DNA of 64,000 nucleotides from Beduinella massiliensis (GTDB taxonomy: Bacteria; Bacillota; Clostridia; Christensenellales; Aristaeellaceae), in contig NZ_LT963430.1 of the NCBI RefSeq assembly GCF_900199405.1, forward strand, positions 992,001-1,056,000, in the 5' to 3' direction. Made by a program: the position numbers and the translations under genes. The notes under the pieces are model-generated. The model saw only the letters and a list, made by a program, of their open reading frames with translations, was not told where the DNA came from and did not search any database. Positions 49,649-56,651 of this stretch are shown in pieces. The stretch's first letter is position 1; the number at the start of each line of letters is the position of its first letter.

Positions 49649-50478
49649 ATGAATGTGGCTTTGGCCATACAGGAGAAACTAAAGGACTTGCGGACAAGCC
49701 GGGGGCTGAACCTTGAACAGCTTGCGGAGCAGACAGGCATATCCCGCTCCGCTTTAGGCCAGTACGAAACAGATGAATACAAAGATGTTAGCCACACCAG
49801 CATTGTGACGCTGGCAAAATTCTATGGTGTGTCTACTGATTACCGGCTGGGAATGACGGAAATTAAAAGTCACTCAAACGCCGATCTTGCAGACCTGCAT
49901 TTGAGTGACGATATGATTGAACTTTAAAAAACGGGCATATCAATACCCGCTTGCTCTGTGAGATGGCAGCACACAAGGATTTTGTAAAGCTGCTGACAGA
50001 TATTGAAATTTATGTGGACGGTATTGCCGCTATGCAGCTAAAAAACCTAAACGCATATGTTAATCTGGCGAAAGGTATGCTTGAGAAGAAATACAATCCC
50101 GGCGATAACGACCGTCACTTGCGTATTTTTAACGATTCGCACATCAACAAGGACGAGTATTTTACTAATATCGTCCATAGCGATATAGACGACATTATTG
50201 CAGATATAAAGGAAGCCCACAGAGGTGACAGCACCAACGCCCCGGAAGATGATTTTGTTGAGGAATGGAAAAGAGACATAGAGTTCGTTTCCAGTATTGA
50301 GGGTACTTCTCAAAAGCGGCAAGCGATTTTATATTGCAGGCGGTTGAGCATCGACTACACCAAGTTGACCGAAGTTGAATTTGAGGTGTTGATACGGGTG
50401 CTGCAAAAATCTAAGAAGCTAAAAGTTCCGGAAAAAATCGGGAGAAAAAGCGATAGAAAAATAGGAGGGACAGCGTAA
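49649..50478 (+). pseudogene. XRE regulator of ICE type, broken by a one-base deletion
   Basis: The first frame (49649-49927, 92 residues) is a HTH domain (NVALAIQEKLKDLRTSRGLN, HTSIVTLAKFYGVSTDY). The second (from 49951 to 50478) encodes its usual C-terminal half, including LLCEMAAHKDFVKLLTDIEI. Adding one T in CTT-TAAAAAACGGG (about 49925) restores DDMIELLKNGHINTRLLCE, so a single-base deletion split a ~276-residue protein. The N-terminal HTH alone could still bind DNA. The gene family belongs to Tn1549-like conjugative elements. The stop overlaps the next gene's ATG (TAATG). Confidence 0.8.
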
Positions 50479-51752
50479 TGTTAAAAAAAATTAAAAAGCG
50501 TTTAAGAACTAATGATGTCTTTGTTGCTGGAGGGTTTCCGCGCATAACTTATAATCCTCGTAAAAATCATAAGCTAGAAGAGCGGGTTCGAGAAGTGGAC
50601 GATAATTTATCGAAACTACTTGTGATTACTGGCCCGACTAAAACAGGGAAAACGGTTCTTGTAGATAAAATCTTTCCAAGAGATAATTCTGTTTGGATTG
50701 ATTGTGGGACAGTAAATGACGAAAATTCATTTTGGGAACTGATAGTTGAGCAATTAAAAGAATTTACCGAATTAGAAGATCAAGAAAGCGAAAGTTCAGC
50801 TATTGAAAACGGAGCGGATGGCGGTATAGAGGGAAGCATTGCTGTTGTTAAAGGGAAGTCCAATATTCACACTAACCATACATCTGTAAATGAGACAGTA
50901 CATATAAAACGTAGAACATCTAGCAATAAAATTGTTGCTTTACGTGATTTACAGCAGGAAAGAATACCTCTCATTGTGGATGATTTTCACTATCTTGATA
51001 AGCGGCTACAAAAAAATATAGTAAGAGCTGTCAAGTCTCCTATTATGCATGGGCTTCCAGTAATATTTATTGCAATACCAAATAGGAAATACGATACTGT
51101 TGAAGTCGAACGCGAAATGACAGGTCGTATAAGTACAATAAGTATGCCAACTTGGGAAAAACGCGAACTTATGGATATTGCCACAGTAGGATTCGAGAAG
51201 CTTAATATTATTGTGCCAGATGAAATTATTTCAGGGATGGCAGATGCCGCCTATGGTAGCCCTTTTTTAATGCAAGAATTTTGTAATACGCTATGCAAAC
51301 ACTTTGAAATATTAGAAGCCTGCATCCCCGAAATGTCAATTCCTGTAGACTTTGATATGGTTAATATTTATCATAACTTGGCGGATAATTCTGGAAGACC
51401 AATGTTTGATAAGTTAAAACGTGGTCCCAGAGCAAGATCAGATAGAAAGCAGAGATTATTGAAAACAGGGACTAAAACAGATATATATGGAGTGGTAATG
51501 GAAAGTTTGAAAAATATTAAACCTGGCGTTGAGAGCATTAGGTATGAGGAACTACGAAATAACATAAAAAATATACTTGATGAAGCGCCACCTCAGAAAA
51601 ATGAAGTCACTAGGGTTTTAGATAAGATTGCGAGGATTTCCTATTCTGATAGTTCATCAACCCCAGTCATTGACTGGCAAAAGGAAGATAACTTACTCAC
51701 TATTACAGACCCATTTTTTGCTTTTTACCTAAAATGGGCAAATCCTAATTAA
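50478..51752 (+). CDS. P-loop ATPase of archaeal-ATPase (ATPase_2) type
   Basis: A 424-residue AT-rich gene. Walker A is ITGPTKTGKTVL near residue 51; Walker B is IPLIVDDFHYLDK near 160; a sensor-like FIAIPNRKYDTVEVEREMTG follows, and the end NLLTITDPFFAFYLKWANPN resembles the winged-helix tail of AAA ATPase domain-2 proteins. No signal or TM. It is the only intact non-transposase gene of the island. Translationally coupled to the broken XRE gene. Such ATPases occur in mobile elements and sometimes in defence loci; no function is assigned. Confidence 0.72.
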   Translation: MLKKIKKRLRTNDVFVAGGFPRITYNPRKNHKLEERVREVDDNLSKLLVITGPTKTGKTVLVDKIFPRDNSVWIDCGTVNDENSFWELIVEQLKEFTELEDQESESSAIENGADGGIEGSIAVVKGKSNIHTNHTSVNETVHIKRRTSSNKIVALRDLQQERIPLIVDDFHYLDKRLQKNIVRAVKSPIMHGLPVIFIAIPNRKYDTVEVEREMTGRISTISMPTWEKRELMDIATVGFEKLNIIVPDEIISGMADAAYGSPFLMQEFCNTLCKHFEILEACIPEMSIPVDFDMVNIYHNLADNSGRPMFDKLKRGPRARSDRKQRLLKTGTKTDIYGVVMESLKNIKPGVESIRYEELRNNIKNILDEAPPQKNEVTRVLDKIARISYSDSSSTPVIDWQKEDNLLTITDPFFAFYLKWANPN

Positions 51753-51799
51753 GGATGTAGGACGAGGGGTTCATATACCCTCCCGCCCCTTGTGAAAGC

Positions 51800-51837
51800 A
51801 AACGGGGATTTGTGGTTTTTGTCCACAAGTCTCCGTT
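51800..51837 (+). terminator. Hairpin after the ATPase gene
   Basis: Stem AACGGGGATTTGTGG/CCACAAGTCTCCGTT with TTTTTGT in the loop; the IS element begins at its edge, so any T-tail is interrupted. Confidence 0.5.
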
Positions 51838-51873
51838 GGACTGTATCCCGATAAACGGACAATGAAATAAGAG

Positions 51874-51916
51874 ACCTCCTGTTGTAGAATGTAAGAAGCA
51901 AACTACGACAGGAGGT
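51874..51916 (+). promoter_or_regulatory. Hairpin sequestering the orfA ribosome site
   Basis: ACCTCCTGTTGTAG (51874-51887) pairs with CTACGACAGGAGGT (51903-51916), which contains the orfA AGGAGG. A -10-like TAGAAT (51885-51890) lies within the left arm. Confidence 0.65.
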
Positions 51917-51923
51917 TTATTGT

Positions 51924-52226
51924 ATGAGGCAAAAATACACGAAGGTACAAGGCCTTATTGAAACAATACGCGAGCGGAAAATCACGGGCGAAACGAATCG
52001 TGAAATCGGAGCCAGCCTTGGGCTAACAAAGAAACAGGTTGAGCAACTAGTCAATCGAGAAAACCGTAGAGAACGATTAATCGCACAGGGCGATGTACCT
52101 CGCCTTAAAGGCCGTCCGCGTAAAATGCCGGAGAACGGGGAAATCCAGCAGAATAATGAATTGGTAAAACTGCGTATGCAGGTGGAACTGCTGCGAAATT
52201 TTCTGTTAGAAGTTGGAAGGAGGTGA
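51924..52226 (+). CDS. IS3-family transposase OrfA
   Basis: A 100-residue DNA-binding subunit of the transposase. HTH region: ITGETNREIGASLGLTKKQVEQL; the C-terminal part VKLRMQVELLRNFL is a leucine-rich helix for dimerisation. AGGAGG lies 8 bases before ATG 51924 inside a hairpin. It ends in a 4-base GTGA overlap with orfB, with its own GGAAGGAGG site, so orfB is probably made by coupled re-initiation rather than by the common -1 frameshift. Confidence 0.9.
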   Translation: MRQKYTKVQGLIETIRERKITGETNREIGASLGLTKKQVEQLVNRENRRERLIAQGDVPRLKGRPRKMPENGEIQQNNELVKLRMQVELLRNFLLEVGRR

Positions 52227-53158
52227 AATTGAAATATCGAGTTATAGAACGTTTTCGCAACATTTATCCTATCGTCACAATGTGTGAAGTATTTGAAGTT
52301 TCCCGAAGTGGGTATTATGCCTGGCGTAAAAAGCAAGAAAAGACGCCGAAAGATCAGTGGTTGGTCGATCTGATTGTGGAATGTCAACAGCAGTGCAACC
52401 AGACCTACGGCATCCGCCGTGTTCGTCTCTGGATCCAGCGGAAGAAAAGAAAAAATGTAAATCTGAAAGCACTTCTGCGCGTCATGCGCAAGACCAATCT
52501 GCTTGCACAGATTCGGCGGCAAAGAAGATATACTCAACATCAGCAAAACGTGTACAAATACCCAAACCTATTGCAGCGTGCCTTTGAACAGCAACAACCC
52601 AATCGTTTCTGGTCAACAGATATCACCTATATCCCCACACCACAGGGAATGCTGTATATGTGTGCGGTGATTGACCTTTGTGGTCGAATGGTGTTGGCCT
52701 ATCGCATGGGTGGCGACATGGCCGCATCGCTGGTTACTCAGACGATCCGAGACGCTATGATAACAGAGAAGGTCACCGATGGACTCGCACTCCCCAGTGA
52801 CCAAGGGTCTCAATACACCTCCGATGCATACTTCGACCTAAGCAAAGAATATCACTTTCAACCCTCTATGTCCAGTCCCGGATGTCCATACGACAATGCC
52901 GCTATGGAGAATTTCTTCGGAACGCTTAAATCGGAATGCCTTTATCGTGCCCATTATTCTACTCGCGCAGAGGTAGAGGAGTTGGTTGCACAATATGTCC
53001 ACTTCTACAACTTCGAACGCATTAACCTGAAATACGGCCTTACTCCCTATGAAATCAGGTGCAAGGCCGCGTTAGGTTGCGTAATTCTACAATATCCTTT
53101 TATTTTCCTGTCCGTTCAACCGGATACAGTCCAAAGGCGGTGCCGCAGATTTTTTTAA
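52223..53158 (+). CDS. IS3-family transposase OrfB (DDE integrase)
   Basis: A 311-residue catalytic subunit. An N-terminal HTH_21-like part (YPIVTMCEVFEVSRSGYYAW) precedes the rve core: WSTDITYIPTPQG (first Asp), LPSDQGSQYTS (second Asp), and YDNAAMENFFGTLKSE (Glu). The catalytic triad is intact. GTG 52223 is the start. The stop (53158) is beyond the right inverted repeat, so the last eight codons come from flanking DNA; the native element probably ends without its own stop. Confidence 0.92.
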   Translation: MKLKYRVIERFRNIYPIVTMCEVFEVSRSGYYAWRKKQEKTPKDQWLVDLIVECQQQCNQTYGIRRVRLWIQRKKRKNVNLKALLRVMRKTNLLAQIRRQRRYTQHQQNVYKYPNLLQRAFEQQQPNRFWSTDITYIPTPQGMLYMCAVIDLCGRMVLAYRMGGDMAASLVTQTIRDAMITEKVTDGLALPSDQGSQYTSDAYFDLSKEYHFQPSMSSPGCPYDNAAMENFFGTLKSECLYRAHYSTRAEVEELVAQYVHFYNFERINLKYGLTPYEIRCKAALGCVILQYPFIFLSVQPDTVQRRCRRFF

Positions 53159-53177
53159 TCTGCAACACCGCCTTTTT
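53137..53177. terminator. Terminator just outside the IS
   Basis: GGCGGTG/CACCGCC with an inner GCAGATT/AATCTGC stem and TTTTT tail. Confidence 0.7.
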
Positions 53178-53253
53178 CTTATTGCCGGCTCATGAATAAC
53201 ACGATTTCGCCGGCGAGGAGCAGCAAAGCAAATCCAAAAAGACTTCACTTAAA

Positions 53254-53601
53254 TCACATGATGACCCTCTCGCCCTCCGCAATGTAGTTCGCCAGCGCCT
53301 GCATGACCTCGGCAGGCGTGGGCTTGTCGATGATTTTGTGCCCCAGCACATCCCGCAGCCTTTCGCGGTCGCCGTGTTCCCATATCTCTTCCACGGCGCG
53401 TGCGATTTCTCGGGCAACCAGGTGCGGCTTCGTGCGGTATATGGCCGCCACCGGCTTGTAAACTTTTTCGTTCAGCTCGTTGCGCGGAAAGTATCCCAGG
53501 CCTACGATGATTTCACCGGATGAGGCGAGATAGCTGTAGCCGCATTTCGAGGTGTTGCCGCCGAGCGATACGGCGGTTGCGTAGGAGTTTCTCATATGCA
53601 T
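53254..53601 (-). CDS. Hypothetical protein, 115 aa
   Basis: Not recognised. The N-terminal 40 residues (NSYATAVSLGGNTSKCGYSY then SGEIIVGLGYF) suggest beta structure and the C-terminal 60 residues helices (VAREIARAVEEIWEHGDRE). AGAGGG precedes ATG 53601. It returns to the host's GC content and lies just outside the island's right edge. There is no signal peptide or TM segment. Confidence 0.6.
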   Translation of the reverse strand: MHMRNSYATAVSLGGNTSKCGYSYLASSGEIIVGLGYFPRNELNEKVYKPVAAIYRTKPHLVAREIARAVEEIWEHGDRERLRDVLGHKIIDKPTPAEVMQALANYIAEGERVIM

Positions 53602-54024
53602 GGCACCCTCTTTCGTATTTTATTGCCATTAGCATAGTCGAAAAATTCCTGTATACGCTAATTTATGTCGATATATGTCCTGATAAGTCACCTATCTCTT
53701 CCAAGCGGGGCTCTGCGCGCCCGTATCCAGGGGAAATGATCCGTTTGCGACGACGTGCGCAGCGTCGGCAAGGGATTTTTTCGTGGAGCGTGGCTCCTTC
53801 CCGTGCGGCGGCTGCCGGTCTCCCCGTAAGGCTTCCCGGCATTGACCTTCTTCCGTCCGCGCATGCTCATAAAAGACGTAAAATCATGATAGTTTTATAC
53901 CAAAAGAAGTATTTTTTGCCGAGGAGAAAAAAGATGCTCTGCGGCTGTAAGGAAACATTTGCCCTACCTTTGTGTCCTGCTGTATAATCCCATATATCTT
54001 ATACGAAAGCAGGGGAACGATGAA
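53602..54024. other. Intergenic region with a mini-ORF and sigma-gene promoter
   Basis: Contains a 17-codon ORF MLCGCKETFALPLCPAV (53934-53987) with GAGGAG upstream, and TTGCCC (53959-53964)-18-TATAAT (53983-53988) before the ECF sigma gene. GGAAAC at 53951-53956 may instead be an ECF -35. The rest (53690-53900) has no supported feature. Confidence 0.5.
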
Positions 54025-54597
54025 ATGGAGCCGCATCAGGGCAAGGATACGCTTCGTTGGTTCGACGAGTTTGCCTATCAGAAATACCCGTACGTCAAGG
54101 CACTCGCAGCCAGGCTGCTGCAATCGGCCTCCAGACCGACGCGGGACGCGGAAGACATTGCGCAGGAGTTCTTTCTCGTCGCATATCGCAAGGCGGAGAC
54201 GGTACGAACGCACCCGAATCAGGCGGCATGGGTTTATCGAACCGTGTTCCTGACGTTCTTGAACTACCATCACAAGGAGAGCCGGCAAAAGGCAGGCGTC
54301 CCGCTGGAAAGCTACGAGGACATCGCGGACGACCTGGTGATCGACGAGATCGTCGCCTGCCGGGACATGCTGTGCCGGGCGGTGGACAAGCTCCCCGAAA
54401 AGGACTACGAGCTCTATCAGGACGTATACGCCCGCGGCCTGTCGCCCGCGCAGATCGCGGCGAAAGAGGGCAAGCGCACGGACACCATCGCCAGACGAAT
54501 TTCGCGACTGAATCAAAAGTTGCGGGGAAATATTAATAAGCTGTCCGAAAACGGCGTAATTCGACATAATATAAGTGAAGGGAGCTCTCAATCATGA
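54025..54597 (+). CDS. ECF-type sigma factor
   Basis: A 190-residue sigma-70-like factor. Region 2: RWFDEFAYQKYPYVKALAAR, TRDAEDIAQEFFLVAYRKAE, NQAAWVYRTVFLTFLNYHHK; region 4: LPEKDYELYQDVYARGLSPA and GKRTDTIARRISRLNQKL. ATG 54025 follows AGGGGAA; other frames' ATG nearby are out of phase. Its stop overlaps the next gene's ATG. Longer than most ECFs' region 4 spacing, but the class is clear. Confidence 0.88.
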   Translation: MEPHQGKDTLRWFDEFAYQKYPYVKALAARLLQSASRPTRDAEDIAQEFFLVAYRKAETVRTHPNQAAWVYRTVFLTFLNYHHKESRQKAGVPLESYEDIADDLVIDEIVACRDMLCRAVDKLPEKDYELYQDVYARGLSPAQIAAKEGKRTDTIARRISRLNQKLRGNINKLSENGVIRHNISEGSSQS

Positions 54598-55454
54598 GTA
54601 CGAGTACGAACCCGGATGTGCACAACGAGTTCGAACTGGCGAAGGAGGCTGATCGAAAGCTTTACGAGGAACTGGAAAAGGACGTCGGCGAGATGGACGT
54701 ATCCGTCATCGAGGCGGCCATTCAGGGTTTTTATCCCGAGAACCCCGACAGGGACTGCGCGCGGATGCTTCGGCGGATCAAGCGCAGGGTGCGCGGCAAG
54801 CGCGCCGTGCCTGCCCGACGCTGGATTGCCCGGACGGCGGCGGCGGCGGCCTGCCTGCTGCTCGTGGGCGGGGCCTCGCTCGGCGCGGCGCGTGCCTTTC
54901 AGATCGAATCGGTCTTGCAGTTCTTTTCCGCTTTCAGCGAGCTGTTTTCCTACGAGAGCCGCAACGCCGGGGATTCGCTGTCCATGTCCAAGGGGGCGGA
55001 GATGGCCGCGGTAGCGGAGGGCGTCTGGCTGGAAGAGGAGGAAAACACGGTGGCTTCCTTTGACAGCGCAGAAGCGTTTCTGCAAGCGGTGGACATCTAC
55101 CCGGAAGGCTATGCGCGGCTGTTTCAGCGGTATGCCTTTGAAACGGCGACGATGAACGACGACGGTGTATTTTGCAGCTACACGGTCACATTGGGCGGCG
55201 AAGCTTCCGACACGGTATACGTCCGCGGCATTCGGCAGCGCTCAAAGGATTCGTCCATCGATTATCTGTATGAAAGCGACGAGCTGGAGGTCACCGAAAC
55301 GTGGATCGGCGGCGTCCGGCTGGCAGTCGCTCCGAATTTTGAGGTCAATACCGTCCGTTGGAGCCAAGACGAAGTCCACGTAGACATCTGGGGAAAAGCC
55401 CCGGAGGATCGACTGCTGGAAATTGCGAAAATAATGTTAGGAGAATCATCATGA
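54594..55454 (+). CDS. Membrane protein, putative anti-sigma regulator (DUF4367-like C-terminus)
   Basis: A 286-residue protein: ~80 cytosolic residues rich in charge (LAKEADRKLYEELEKDVGEM), one TM segment (AAAAACLLLVGGASLGAARA), and an extracellular C-terminal part with YEETDELEVTE-like strands (SDELEVTETWIGGVRLAVAP, LLEIAKIMLGESS) as in DUF4367. No zinc-finger motif. Position (ATGA overlap with the sigma gene) supports an anti-sigma role. It also overlaps the secreted protein gene. Confidence 0.8.
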   Translation: MSTSTNPDVHNEFELAKEADRKLYEELEKDVGEMDVSVIEAAIQGFYPENPDRDCARMLRRIKRRVRGKRAVPARRWIARTAAAAACLLLVGGASLGAARAFQIESVLQFFSAFSELFSYESRNAGDSLSMSKGAEMAAVAEGVWLEEEENTVASFDSAEAFLQAVDIYPEGYARLFQRYAFETATMNDDGVFCSYTVTLGGEASDTVYVRGIRQRSKDSSIDYLYESDELEVTETWIGGVRLAVAPNFEVNTVRWSQDEVHVDIWGKAPEDRLLEIAKIMLGESS

Positions 55455-55873
55455 AAAGAATTCTTGCTCTTTTGCTCGCCGTGGTTTTGACCGGCGCATT
55501 CACGTTTGCCGCGGTTGCCGAAGCGGAGATTATGCCGCGCGCCAGCGAATACTTCTCCTCTTATTCCGTGGGCATCACGCCTAAGGCGGGCGGCAAGCTG
55601 TCCGTGCGCTTCAGCACGACGGGCGTGGAAACGTCCAGTACACTTGGTGTAACTACGTATCAGCTTCAGAAGAAGGTGGACGGCGTATTCCAGAATGTCG
55701 GGGACGAACAGTCGGGCAGCGTAGGTCATAGCACTATTGAACACACTTTTACCCGTACCTGCCAGGGTGTTGCGGGCGAAATCTATCGGGTAAAAGCGAC
55801 GTTTGTATGCGAAAACAGTAAAGGGTATAAGACGCAGGTCTACTACTCCAGCAGCGCAAAGGCGATCAACTAA
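55451..55873 (+). CDS. Small secreted protein, DUF6147-like
   Basis: A 140-residue exported protein: signal peptide (LLLAVVLTGAFTFAAVAEAE), then a beta-rich domain (RASEYFSSYSVGITPKAGGK, CQGVAGEIYRVKATFVCENS). Similar small secreted proteins occur behind ECF/DUF4367 pairs in Clostridia. AGGAG precedes the ATG, which overlaps the stop of the regulator. Likely the regulated output of this sigma system. Function unknown. Confidence 0.78.
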   Translation: MKRILALLLAVVLTGAFTFAAVAEAEIMPRASEYFSSYSVGITPKAGGKLSVRFSTTGVETSSTLGVTTYQLQKKVDGVFQNVGDEQSGSVGHSTIEHTFTRTCQGVAGEIYRVKATFVCENSKGYKTQVYYSSSAKAIN

Positions 55874-55874
55874 T

Positions 55875-56189
55875 ATGGAGATAAAAGCAAAAGACGTGGA
55901 GTCGTTCGCGGTCTGGCTGTTTGGCCGGATCTATACGCAGGTTTCCGCCGTGGTCTGGGTGGACGCGCGGGGCGTACCCGCAGGCTTTGAGCAGTTCGAT
56001 TCGTTTGCCGGCCTGCCGGAGGCGCTCTCGGCGCCCGAGGGCACGAGCGCGGTGCTCGTCTCCAACCATCCCGAAGGAAACCTGAGCCCAAGCGAGGACG
56101 ACGCCCGCAACCTGCGGCGCATCGAGGCCCTGCTTGGGGCGAGGCCCCGGCTCTTCATCGTCTGTGAGGACAGCTGCATCTGCGCGTAA
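55875..56189 (+). CDS. RadC-like JAB domain protein (degenerate?)
   Basis: A 104-residue protein. VLVSNHPEGNLSPSEDDARN recalls the HxHPSGxxxPSxxD of RadC-type JAB/MPN metal-binding domains, but one His is changed to Asn (NHPEG) and the protein is short. It directly follows the secreted protein gene by 2 bases without a clear ribosome site. Role unknown; catalytic competence doubtful. Confidence 0.6.
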   Translation: MEIKAKDVESFAVWLFGRIYTQVSAVVWVDARGVPAGFEQFDSFAGLPEALSAPEGTSAVLVSNHPEGNLSPSEDDARNLRRIEALLGARPRLFIVCEDSCICA

Positions 56190-56207
56190 ACGACCGGTAG
56201 AAACGAA

Positions 56208-56486
56208 AGGGCGGGGGAGAGCGCTAAGGCTTCCCCGCCCTCAGACTATCAACAAAGTATCGTCTTGTAAAAGGGGATGCATGAAGGGGAAGCTTCCCCT
56301 TCATATGGAATCGTATCGACCGGCTTTGCCGGTCGGGCGGGGCGTTTTCCGTAGTCAAATGCGTAGCATTTGCGGAGGAAAACATCACCCGTGACATTCG
56401 TGCAAAATGAATCTTCATTTTGCACGAGGCCATCGACTGTGTCGATGGCCAGAGGGCGGGGGAGAGCGCTAAGGCTTCCCCGCCCT
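56208..56486. repeat. Modular palindromic repeat element, inverted copy, with 34-base flanking duplication
   Basis: The same 34 bases (AGGGCGGGG...CCCCGCCCT) lie at 56208-56241 and 56453-56486, the latter followed by TTTTT. The 211-base core reads, in reverse relative to the 26.3-kb copy: ATCAACAAAGT end, GAAGGGGAAG-CTTCCCCTTC (56283-56302), GACCGGC..GCCGGTC (56318-56334), the conserved ~35-base block, GTGCAAAATGAA..TTCATTTTGCAC (56400-56425) and GGCCATCGAC...GTCGATGGCC (56428-56450). The two cores match almost throughout. Confidence 0.9.
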
Positions 56487-56651
56487 TTTTCGCTTCGGCG
56501 GCGGGGCGGTTCATGCCTCCCGCGGAATTAGGAAGTGGTTGCCAAGCGGTTTTGAAGATGTTATACTTAGCACAGTTTGGGGCGCCGTCCCCCGTGCCTG
56601 GGACGTTCAAGGCAACGGGCGGCGCGCCTTCCGGCGTCGGGAGGGCCTTAT

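Larger units (their letters stand above)
51836..53134 (+). mobile_element. IS3-family insertion sequence
   Basis: About 1.3 kb bounded by imperfect inverted repeats: left TTGGACTGTATCC (51836-51848) and right GGATACAGTCCAA (53122-53134), with similarity continuing inward (AACGGACA, AAATAA). It carries overlapping orfA/orfB with a DDE integrase domain. No direct target duplication is visible in the flanks (ctccg / aggcg), suggesting later rearrangement. Confidence 0.9.

Noticed and set aside
49915-49935. Programmed -1 frameshift at AAAAAAC
   Set aside because: The in-frame TAA precedes the A-run, so the ribosome would stop first; simple deletion is more likely.
53100-54000. attR copy of the ssrA 3' end
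   Set aside because: Searched by eye for CTCCTCACCTCCACCA to the right of the island; not found in the window.
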